DNA of 64,000 nt from Nipponacmea schrenckii. Its lineage: Eukaryota; Mollusca; Gastropoda; Lottiidae. The stretch covers positions 3,782,001 to 3,846,000 of the forward strand of contig JAUJPP010000011.1 of NCBI GenBank assembly GCA_030562195.1. Reading direction: 5' to 3'. This document shows positions 56,501-64,000 of the stretch, one piece after another (the first letter of the stretch is position 1; the number at the start of each line of letters is the position of its first letter). The position numbers were made by a program, and so were the translations under genes. The notes beneath the pieces were generated by a model. That model did no database searches and was not told the origin of the DNA. It saw nothing but the letters and a program-made list of their open reading frames with translations.

Positions 56501-58633
56501 CAACATATGAAGTTTAACTATTGTGGAAATGGGTTTTATGTACTTGTTGACACGACTACTTCCTGTCCGATCTGGGACGATCTGTTCGTGTTGCTTGTGC
56601 ATGATAGATGGTTAAATTGTCTCTGAACGTGCAACACGATCACGCCCCAGATCAGACAGGAAGTAGTAGTGTCAAAAAAATGTGTACACATATTTATAAA
56701 ACTATAAAACAAAACCAACCTGGTGAGTCCTTTGATATGATTGGTTGGTAACTTGGTAAGATCGTCCAGTGTTAGGACTGTATCGAACATCAGCTACTCC
56801 TAAATCATCACTTCCAACATCCGAGTTTGCATATGACGGTTGATACTGGTCGCTGTTCTGATAACCAACAGTTGCTTCCCTTTGTAAACTTATTCCACTT
56901 CGTCTCATTGTCGTGGAGATTTGACTGTCACTATGGTAACTGATCTGATCGTCAGAATCAGGATTATTATGACTAAAGACGTCTCGAGTAATAATGTCAT
57001 CTTGCCCAACTCCAGCGATACGATTTTCAAAATGTGAGGAAGGATGTTGAACTTGTTGACCATCTTGAGGTAACCCATGGTGATGACTGTACGTCTGTCT
57101 CTGTTGATCAAAGGGAATTTGTCGATCAGACGGATTAGGGTTCTGTACAAATCTAGTAACTGGTTTTTGTTTTTCTTGGACATTCCCACCTTGTGCATTT
57201 GGGCGTGGTCGAGGTTGAACCTGTGAACGTGCCATATTAGATCCAGGTCTATTTTGATTGGTTCCTATCTTGCCTCTTGCTCCACCCATAACTTGGTTTT
57301 GTCGTTGATCGTGTTTTTCTTGACGTGAACAACCTCTTGGTTCAGGAATCTTCGATTTTTGATTATGATGTGCTAAATTTTGTCGAGATGGTTTTTGAGG
57401 ATGATTTGATTTTTGAGGAGCGCCATCGTCAGCATTCTGATTCATATTAGGGAGAGAATGATACTGATCTACTTCCGAAGAATTACTGTCTTCAGTTTTG
57501 GCTGGTCCTCGGTCACTATGGAAACTGTCTAAACGCTCTTCCTGTACATCTGAAGGATCAGCATCGGAAATGAGTGAATAGTTTGGATGATGAGGAAACA
57601 CGATTTCTCGTCGGGTTGGTAAAATCTGTCCTCCATTGTAATTTTCATTTTGATCTCCAGACGGTCGGAATCTTTCAGTTAAATCACGCTCCGAATATCT
57701 CGACTCGGACTGACCAGACGCTCCTGTATTATTTTGAGAAGCGTAGACGGCTAGTTGTTTTTTAACGCTTCGCGATTGTGTCTGATCAGAATTCTGGTCT
57801 CCATTATCGTTAAATGAAACGTGATCAAATTTATTCCATTCCAAACTATCATCAGGGTGTTTCATCAGCTCATTATTCGGTAAAATTTCTCCTGGACTCG
57901 GATTGGACAGTTTTCCTGGTGAACTTTGGACTCTTACTTGAGGATACTGGGGACTCCCATCACCATGGATATGACCTCGACCATTTGGTGTGCTATTATC
58001 AGGACCAGGACTGAATTTCAAACGTCGAGGACTACGCGGGACATCTCCATCATCGTGTTCATCCAAACTATCGTATAAATTAGGTGATTCAGTAAAGTTG
58101 TCATTGGTTACCAGAAATCCTGTGGAATCTGTTTGAGGAACGGTCGGAGTAGGAAAACTGAATCCTTGACCCGCCTGATCGTCTAAAGGAGATGCGTGAC
58201 CTTCAATAATTCGTAAACTTTGATTATTATGAGATGTAAATTCTGTTTTTTCACGACTTGTTGTGACTGAAGACAAACCATTGTCATAATTGTCTTCAAC
58301 ATCTGAATTTTGCTGAATATCAGAATCTGTCGCATCTAAAAAATTCAACGCTTTCATTGGTGTAAACAGCTCCACATCTTCTTGTAAATTTTCACTCACT
58401 TTTGGACTTTTGGCCAACAATGGACTTGCTCCTTTATCATTAGAATAACCCTGATGATCTTGACTAGGTAGACTGTCTTTACCAGTCTGTTGTCCACTAT
58501 CCACATCACTCTCTGTGATATCTAGTGGTAATTTTTCACTCATTTTAATACAGTCTACAGTTTGTTGATTGTCAATGACTTGTTTTTTCTGATCTTTGTT
58601 AAACTGTGAATATAAATGAAGGAAATCTCCCAT
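41563..58633 (-). CDS. CNTROB: Centrobin (centriole duplication protein)
   Basis: Coding exons in transcript order: 58633-56720, 56245-56071, 55125-55026, 54728-54563, 54131-54096, 52195-51998, 51884-51786, 51458-51303, 48212-48120, 47337-47252 (runs into the gap), then after the gap 46727-46560, 46133-46061, 45901-45721, 43236-43134, 41655-41563 (TAA). All visible junction phases agree; at least 1,200 residues plus what the gap hides, against 903 in human. Recognition rests on 'AISTDKKKDVMIEQLDKQLA' and 'RVVEGWKKRE' (exon 6), the centrobin signature preceding its coiled coil; also VRAHLHNML (exon 2), LRDALERERYRRK (exon 4) and QMAEISQLLSQYQ near the C-terminus. Exon 1 encodes 638 residues of Ser/Asp/Gln/Asn-rich, apparently disordered sequence, much longer than the vertebrate N-terminus. 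Exons 5-10 are Glu/Lys-rich coiled coil; the tail is basic (PKKTDKKT). Centrobin marks daughter centrioles, binds tubulin and supports centriole elongation. Confidence 0.93.
41819..42714. repeat. 54 bp minisatellite, about 16 nearly identical copies, in the last centrobin intron
   Basis: The unit contains 'taagttaagttttcaagaat' then 'aaggtcccagatgactggaa' then 'cactaaaatcatct'. Copies are almost identical: apart from edge units only single-base deletions at 42000 and 42307 are obvious. This means very recent expansion or strong homogenisation. The upstream phrase 'ccttattctccaaaactta' recurs in related form at 37960. Confidence 0.95.
42716..43133. repeat. Dispersed-repeat sequence in centrobin intron
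   Basis: Contains two to three diverged copies of 'ggtctgttatttctatga' with 'tggtgttgtaatttaatgga' between. The inverse of this sequence is found at 385-500 and partly at 46390-46450. Confidence 0.6.
43563..45465. repeat. 45 bp minisatellite, about 42 copies, nearly perfect, in centrobin intron
   Basis: The unit contains 'gttattaaagaagtgtgtaa' then 'attgtgttgaaatgttatgt' then 'actat'. From about 43980 to 45430 nearly every copy is identical. Since 45 is a multiple of three and the unit lacks stops in one frame on each strand, 513 codons (plus) and 533 codons (minus) stay open, encoding perfect 15-residue repeats. Neither has a splice or start context tied to a gene, and the array lies in an intron. 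A short inverted version ('cacacttctttaataacaag') is at 43506-43555. Confidence 0.96.
46752..47251. other. CNTROB: Assembly gap, exactly 500 N, inside a centrobin exon
   Basis: Placeholder gap of the same length as the first. The right-hand flank is the 5' part of a coiled-coil exon (47252-47337, coding on minus), so the gap removes its 3' end, and possibly further exons, before the exon ending at 46727. Order and strand are consistent on both sides. Open frames drawn through this gap and the other one are not real. Confidence 0.97.
47546..47850. repeat. 70-71 bp minisatellite, about 4.5 copies, in centrobin intron
   Basis: The unit contains 'gacaatagtatatattttta' then 'attgttttccactgtgggta' then 'tctataatatagttt' and 'aatatgttagaca'. 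The last copy is diverged. Confidence 0.9.
48425..50690. repeat. 76 bp minisatellite, about 29 copies, carrying two embedded SINE-tail units
   Basis: The unit contains 'aagttgttatccttgtaaaa' then 'tcaataccaagaggtttgac' then 'caaggaccagctggtagaaa' then 'ggatccttgagaacct'. At 48843-48900 and 49375-49433 a unit is interrupted by the 49 bp satellite/SINE-tail sequence ('gaaatgaatggagttttacg') at the same internal point, about 531 bp (seven units) apart. A single decayed unit of this family is in TRAPPC1 intron 1 near 60390-60455. Confidence 0.95.
50797..51268. mobile_element. MITE with TTAA ends, related to the foldback family, in centrobin intron
   Basis: The left end 'ttaaagggataatagtcgtt' pairs with 'aacgcctattatccctttaa' at the right end (one mismatch). 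The right half ('ggggatttatcagatttt', 'gatggatatatactgttatt', 'aaaattttatgttcgttcta') matches the right arm of the foldback element at 37565-37890, while the middle is unrelated, including 'caacagtaggggtcaaggac'. It is a longer, less palindromic member of the same family. Confidence 0.78.
52260..53730. other. Centrobin intron 5, dispersed-repeat-like with clustered CCGGAAGT-type motifs
   Basis: No exon. Two diverged copies of 'aggtcacaccttccgtaacg' and 'gacctagttttcaaagtcat' lie near 52430 and 52600. 'ccggaagt' or 'acttccgg' appears several times between 52930 and 53300, along with 'aaaatggcggccgat'. Such GC-rich islands inside an AT-rich intron suggest an old transposon rather than a promoter. 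An A/T-rich frame at 53162-53461 is unconvincing. Confidence 0.45.
53737..53870. repeat. Inverted repeat, 45 bp arms
   Basis: Arms 53737-53781 and 53826-53870 pair with about three mismatches; the cores are 'gtaaacgtagttgatcacg' and 'cgtgatcaactacgtttac'. A 44 bp loop separates them. Pairing continues outward for about 13 bp ('taaggattaaaa' with 'tttaattctta'). Likely a foldback MITE in centrobin intron 5. Confidence 0.8.
55126..56070. other. Centrobin intron 2, no other feature seen
   Basis: AT-rich intron of 945 bp between the coding exons at 55026-55125 and 56071-56245. I see no repeat array, exon or RNA gene in it. Confidence 0.5.
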
Positions 58634-59975
58634 TATCTATAAGATTACAACCAGAACTTGATACCAAATTCATCTTAAAATCAACTGAAATGAATAACCA
58701 AATATCAAAATTTAAGTTTAATAGATTGAAAAAAAAAGAAAACTTTCTTGTTTCAAACATTGTCTCAAAACTTCTAGGGAATGTTTGCTATATGAATATG
58801 AAGTGATTTAAGATTAAATAATGACTATTGGCCTACAATATATACTGCCGTATGTAGTCCCGTCAATTAAACTACAATAACGTAAGCTATGTAATCTCTT
58901 CGGTTTAACTACCAAAACAAATCTAACCAAACTACATTGTCAGTCATTGCCAATATAATATCTTAAGCATGGCGAACTATCCACTTGACAAGTTTTGCCG
59001 ATTGCTAGAATACGCCTGTTTCCAATGTAAATATTCCCAGCTTCTAAATAGTTTATAATGGCCAATGTCAGCAAATTGTCAAGAGGTTTGAGGGTTAGCA
59101 AAATTTCATAAAATCAACCTCTCTCTATGACTAGCATGTGACTATAATATCAAATGTCCTCATTTTAAAAACATGTGTTGATGTTGAAAGAACAAGACTA
59201 AACATGCCAAATCAATAACATTCAACTTTGTTGACATTTTTTGTTGTTTTTCATCATTTTGACATGATCGACAAATTTACTAACATATTTCGATATGTTA
59301 TCAAGGTAGATTCTACAAAATGACGTGTGATTAGAATGGATGCATTTGTGTAATTGTCTGACCCGTTTTTGGGGGGGGATATACTTATATACCTTCATAA
59401 AATTAGAAAATGTCAAATCATGTGTCACTGTTTTCAAACAGGACGGCATTCATTTTGCGCATGCGCATTTAGAATTTCGTACAATTTTAAATTTGAGAAT
59501 AAATCAGAAGTGACATAAAAATAAAATTTTAAAAGATATAGAAAAATGGAAGAGTCTGAAATTCGGAAAATAATTTTCTTAAAAGAAATGGAAGGAGCAA
59601 ATATCAGAAACGCAAAAAAAATATTATAATAGAATCTTCGTTTTAAAATAGAAAAGGAATTCATTTTTTTGTTTAATTACCCGAACTAGAATATTACTGA
59701 GCAAATAGTTTAATATTTTAAAACGTACTGAAAGTTTTACCTTTAAACTTTGTGATATTATTTTATTTCCAAATTTTATTTATATCCATTTTAAATATAA
59801 GGAAGCAGAAAGGGTCATAATTTTCAACTATTTATGTACAACACGAATAGATCTATATCGGATGTATTTGAGGTGTTGCAAGGCACTTCCGGATAGGAGT
59901 ATAAGTAAAACGTTTTGCCGATAATCAGATTAGGGTCCACAGTGAGAAGAGAGGCGGTTTAAGTTATTGCAGAAA
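58634..59975. promoter_or_regulatory. Head-to-head promoter region between centrobin and TRAPPC1
   Basis: The two start codons diverge across 1.34 kb. A perfect NRF-1-type palindrome, TGCGCATGCGCA, lies at 59456-59467. An ETS-type 'cacttccgg' is at 59884-59892, about 85 bp upstream of the TRAPPC1 ATG. Both are typical of TATA-less housekeeping promoters. A 5' UTR exon or intron of either gene could also lie here. Open frames at 59222-59664 (minus) look like chance. Confidence 0.5.
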
Positions 59976-62900
59976 ATGACGATTTATAATTTCTACGTCT
60001 TCGACAGAAATGGTACCTGTCTTTACTATGTTGATTGGAATCGACGGAAACAATCTGGAATGTCTGCAGATGAGGTGAATATAATCTCAAATTCTTTTTT
60101 GCTTTCGCGTTTTCTCCATGCCATCACGGCATCAGCACCAGCACGCAATCTTCAATCATCTTCATACTTTATATTATAGTATATAGTCGTCATAGCAGAC
60201 AAGCGCAAGTCACAAGTTGCATTCTTTTCATGAAATAATCTCATAGGCCTGGGGAAAGAACATAACTCAAGCAAATGGCGTCTGTGGTTCTTGTCTCATA
60301 TCTGGGTGTGGAAGTCTGATGACCTTGTTGAGTAAGTCATCTTAACCCATGATTCCAGTCAACCCAGCCATAAATGGGTACAGATAATCAGTGCCAAGGG
60401 GTTTGGCAAAGGATAAACTGTTTAAATTGATCTGCGAAGTTGTAATCCTTGTAAAGAGTAATTATTTCATTCTTTCTTGTACTGTTTTACATATATGTCG
60501 GCGTATATGGCTGTCGCATCCGTCTGTCCGTCATAGATATGATAACAAGCAGGTTTCTGTGTTGATTTTGGACAAAAGTCAGTGTGTGTTTGTAATCAAT
60601 CCAGGAAAAACCCTATCGTGAATCATATCAATCGAACAATATTTACTTAGAGTTCTTGCCCTTGTTCTTATATTCATTGTTGTCACAATAGAGAGCTGGT
60701 TTCTTGATGGATTTTAACAAAATTTGGTGTCAGTGTTTGTAGTCACTCAAGGATGAATCCTATTGAAAATTAGACAGATTTAAAAATATTTGAGTTATTG
60801 CCCTTTTTTTTAAAGAATGTGTTGAATTCTTTGTAGACACGATAGAGAGCTGGTTTCTTAATGGATTTTAACTAAATTTTGTGAGGGTTTTTCCATCACC
60901 AAAGGATGAACCAATTGAATATAAATGTACCGGTAACAATAATTCTTGTCAACCCCCCAGATGAATTGGCTGCCATTATATCTGCGGGTCATCATCATTT
61001 TCATCTTTTGATTTTTTTCCCAGGAATATAAGTTAATGTATGGTATGATTTTCTCCATCAAATCATTTGTCAATAGAATTTCACCCACAGATGTGTATCC
61101 TTAATAAATTTTAACCTTTAAAATAGTACTTGAATTGAGGGAGCAAAAACAACAAGGAGCAAATTCTCAAAAAAACAAAGTTTTTATATAACTATTGTGT
61201 CTGTCTGTTCGTCCGTCTGTCGAAAACAAGACAGTTGACTCAGAAACAAACCACGAGTTGACTTGCAGACAAAACACGAGTTGACTTGCAGACAAAACAC
61301 GAGTTGACTTGCAGACAAAACTCGAGTTGACTTGCAGACAAAACTCGAGTTGACTTGCAGACAAAACACGAGTTGACTTGCAGACAAACCACGAGTTGAC
61401 TTGCAGACAAACCACGAGTTGACTTGCAGACAAACCACGAGTTGACTTGCAGACAAAACTCGAGTTGACTTGCAGACAAAACTCGAGTTGACTTGCAGAC
61501 AAAACTGGAGTTGACTTGCAGACAAAACTCGAGTTGACTTGCAGACAAAACTCGAGTTGACTTGCAGACAAAACTCGAGTTGACTTGCAGACAAACCACG
61601 AGTTGACTTGCAGACAAAACTCGAGTTGACTTGGAGACAAACCACGAGTTGACTTGGAGACAAACCACGAGTTGACTTGGAGACAAACCACGAGTTGACT
61701 TGGAGACAAACCTCGAGTTGACTTGGAGCAAACCACGAGTTGACTTGGAGACAAACCACGAGTTGACTTGCAGACAAAACCCCGAGTTGACTTGCAGACA
61801 AACCACGAGTTGACTTGGAGACAAAACGAGTTGACTTGCAGACAAAACCCCGAGTTGACTTGCAGACAAAACTCGAGTTGACTTGCAGACAAACCACGAG
61901 TTGACTTGGAGACAAACCTCGAGTTGACTTGGAGACAAACCACGAGTTGACTTGGAGACAAACCACGAGTTGACTTGCAGACAAAACTCGAGTTGACTTG
62001 CAGACAAAACTCGAGTTGACTTGGAGACAAACCACGAGTTGACTTGGAGACAAACCACGAGTTGACTTGGAGACAAACCACGAGTTGACTTGGAGACAAA
62101 CCACGAGTTGACTTGGAGACAAACCACGAGTTGACTTGCAGACAAAACACGAGTTGACTTGCAGACAAACCACGAGTTGACTTGCAGACAAAACACGAGT
62201 TGACTTGCAGACAAAACACGAGTTGACTTGCAGACAAAACACGAGTTGACTTGCAGACAAAACACGAGTTGACTTGCAGACAAAACTCGAGTTGACTTCA
62301 AGCTATTAGTTATTGGGGCAAACCCATTGACCTTCGTAACGACCACGAGTTTGACTTGGAGACAAACCACAGTTGATTAGACAACCAGAGTTTACTTGAG
62401 ACAAACCAGAGTTGACCTTGGAGGGAAAAACACAGTTGACTTAGACAAACACGGATAAAATACCCATTGACTTGGAGCAAACAAGTTTAACATCAAGCTA
62501 TTGATGTCAAGATTCATGCGTTTGACTGTCTGAAATTCTACAAATAAGTTTGTTTAAGTTAAAGTTCTTATATAGAAATTAAATTAACTAGATTTAACAG
62601 TAACACAGTATGGTGTCTAAGAATTGACTCTAAGTTATATTCTGTTTAAGTTAGAGTTTTCATATTTTTATAATTCCTTAACTAGATCTCAGGAAAGATG
62701 GTTTTATGTCCTTTAAAACAAGTCAGTATAAATTACATTTCTTTGAAAGTTTGAGTGGTTTGAAGTTTATAATGAACACTGATTTAAATGTAGGAAATAT
62801 TCGAGATAATTTAAAACAGATATATAGCACAGTAAGTTACATTATTTAAATTTATTGGAAATTCAATTTTATTATTCGTGGAGCACAAACAATTTTAGAG

Positions 62901-63235
62901 TGGTGTACATGTTACCTGTTTTTTTCAGACAAGATGGAAATAGTCTTAGATCTGTTGACGTTAAGAAAATAAATGAAAATACTTTACATCTTTCGAAAAT
63001 TATTCCAAGGAAATTTTTTGTTGTTCAAATAGAAACTAGAATTAATAACAACATACCTGTCGATTTTATTATGAAATGATTGAAAATATGCAATGTCTGT
63101 TTGTTTCAGATTTATGTAGAGTATGTGGTTAAAAACCCAAACTGTGATTTAGATAAACCGATAACCAGTGATTTATTTAGAACAAAGCTAGATGATTATA
63201 TTAGAGGTCTTCCATTCTTCGCAAAAGTTTCTTAA
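59976..63235 (+). CDS. TRAPPC1: Trafficking protein particle complex subunit 1 (TRAPPC1/Bet5)
   Basis: Four exons: 59976-60074, 61024-61094, 62693-62831, 63110-63235. Coding length is 435 nt (144 residues plus TAA at 63233-63235), matching the 145-residue vertebrate protein, with all phases in agreement. The start gives [19 protein letters not shown], the typical longin-fold opening of TRAPPC1. Exon 2 gives [16 protein letters not shown]; exon 3 gives [18 protein letters not shown] and [12 protein letters not shown]; exon 4 gives [12 protein letters not shown] and ends [10 protein letters not shown]. An upstream in-frame ATG at 59967 adds three residues, but family alignment favours 59976. 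The exon 2 donor must be 'gatgt|gtatcc' to keep phase. TRAPPC1 is a core subunit of TRAPP complexes, which act as Rab1/Ypt1 exchange factors and tether ER-to-Golgi vesicles. Intron 2 is nearly all minisatellite. Confidence 0.95.
60075..61023. other. TRAPPC1 intron 1, made largely of diverged dispersed repeats
   Basis: Three diverged copies, roughly 150-180 bp each, share 'acacgatagagagctggttt', 'cttgatggattttaac' and 'gagttattgccct' (about 60530, 60690 and 60835). Before them, 'catccgtctgtccgtcatag' and a single decayed unit of the 76 bp satellite ('ccttgtaaagag', near 60440) are seen. No exon. Confidence 0.6.
61237..62460. repeat. 23 bp minisatellite, about 50 copies, in TRAPPC1 intron 2
   Basis: The unit contains 'cgagttgacttgcagacaaa' then 'aca', with variants gcag/ggag and acac/actc/ccac. 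From about 62290 to 62470 the copies are irregular and interrupted ('gttattggggcaaacccatt'). All three minus-strand frames are open for about 356-376 codons, because 23 is not a multiple of three and the unit has no stop in any minus frame; each frame reads the same 23-residue peptide cycle. This is not a gene. Confidence 0.95.
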
Positions 63236-63314
63236 CTCTTTAAACCTTGATTGAAAACATCATATACTCTGGACTGATAATTTATAATTTATTACTTCAA
63301 GTATAACATTGTGA

Positions 63315-64000
63315 TGTCGCCTGGTAACAGCTGCTATTGTAGACAGTGGACTATATATTGTGTTATTATTTGAAGTATGGTAACAGCTGCTATTGTAGAC
63401 AGTGGACTATATATTGTGTTATTATTTGAAGTCTGGTAACAGCTGACATTGTAGAAAGTCGACTATTTATTGTGTTATTTGATGTTGCCTAGCAGCTGCT
63501 ATTCCAGCCACTCCAGTATATATTGTGTAATTATTAGACATCACTAGGTAAAAGCTGCTATTCCAGCCACCATAGCTCATATATATTGTGTAATTATTGG
63601 ACATCACTAGGTAACAGCTGCTGTTCCAGCCACTCCAGTATATATGGTGTAATTATTGGACATCACTAGGTAACAGCTGCTATTCCAGCCATTCCCGTAT
63701 ATTAGACATCACTGGGTATCAGCTGCTATTCCAGCCATTCCAGTATCTGTTGTGTAATTATTTGATTTGTCTGGTAACAGCTGCTATTCCAGCCACTCAC
63801 AGTATCTATTGTGTAATTATTTGATTTCGCTTGGTAACATCTGCAATTCCAGCCGATCCAGTATGCATCTATATGGTGTAATTATTTGAAGTCGCTTGGT
63901 AACAGCTGCTATTCCAGCCAATCCAGTATGCATGTATATGGTGTAATTATTCTAATCGCTTGGTAACAGCTGCTATTCCAGCCATCCAGTATATATTGTG
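63315..64000. repeat. Minisatellite, about 57-62 bp unit, about 11 copies, running off the window end
   Basis: The unit contains 'ggtaacagctgctattccag' then 'ccactccagtatatattgtg' then 'taattatttg' and a variable 'gacatcacta' or 'gtcgctt' linker. It begins 80 bp after the TRAPPC1 stop, so the first copies may be in the 3' UTR. Units are moderately diverged, unlike the very uniform arrays at 42 and 44 kb. Confidence 0.9.

Noticed and set aside
56381..57198. Minus-strand frames overlapping centrobin exon 1 and intron 1
   Set aside because: Shadow frames of the coding exon, or intronic sequence without splice context.
61167..62370. Three overlapping proteins of about 356-376 residues
   Set aside because: One 23 bp array without stops read in three frames, inside TRAPPC1 intron 2.
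62855..63079. 74-codon frame between TRAPPC1 exons 3 and 4
   Set aside because: It lies in an intron; the family alignment passes directly from exon 3 (QIYST) to exon 4 (IYVEY).

Overview
The window is eukaryotic nuclear DNA: AT-rich, with GT-AG introns, three recognisable animal genes, many short inverted-repeat (MITE-like) elements and an extreme density of minisatellites. The dispersed repeats resemble those I associate with mollusc genomes, so a mollusc (perhaps a gastropod) is my best guess; this is inference. Two runs of exactly 500 N (18910-19409 and 46752-47251) look like fixed-size scaffold gaps.

Layout. 1-14.3 kb holds no recognisable exon, only four minisatellites (23, 31-33, 49 and 41 bp units), a TTAA-flanked MITE and SINE-like copies, then a 48/54 bp array. 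14.3-18.9 kb and 19.4-26.2 kb are two near-identical copies of one locus, facing each other across the first gap. Each carries exon 1 of an LRCH-like leucine-rich-repeat gene (minus strand) head-to-head with the first four exons of an NT5DC2/3-type HAD-family gene (plus strand). The contig-end geometry says this is an unpurged assembly overlap or two haplotypes laid end to end, not a real tandem duplication. The NT5DC gene continues from the right copy to its stop at 36250. In total 14 exons give a phase-consistent 502-residue protein, provided exon 2 is taken from the left copy, because the right copy of exon 2 is corrupted.

36.3-41.5 kb is intergenic: a 69 bp array, a nested pair of inverted-repeat elements, a foldback MITE, a TA-flanked MITE and two more arrays. 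41.6-58.6 kb is a centrobin (CNTROB) gene on the minus strand, with a 638-codon first exon and at least 15 coding exons, one of them cut by the second gap. 60.0-63.2 kb is TRAPPC1 on the plus strand (four exons, 144 residues), head-to-head with centrobin across a 1.3 kb region holding NRF-1-like and ETS-like sites. A 59 bp array closes the window.

The genes are unrelated housekeeping-type genes (HAD phosphatase-like, centriole assembly, Golgi vesicle tethering); nothing suggests a common pathway. The striking theme is the repeats. About 24-25 kb, more than a third of the window, is minisatellite, mostly in introns. Several arrays can be traced to their seed: a 5' splice donor (28.1 kb), the tail of a SINE-like element (4.5 and 27.3 kb), and the arm of a foldback MITE (35.2 kb). 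Long open frames inside arrays are by-products of unit length.
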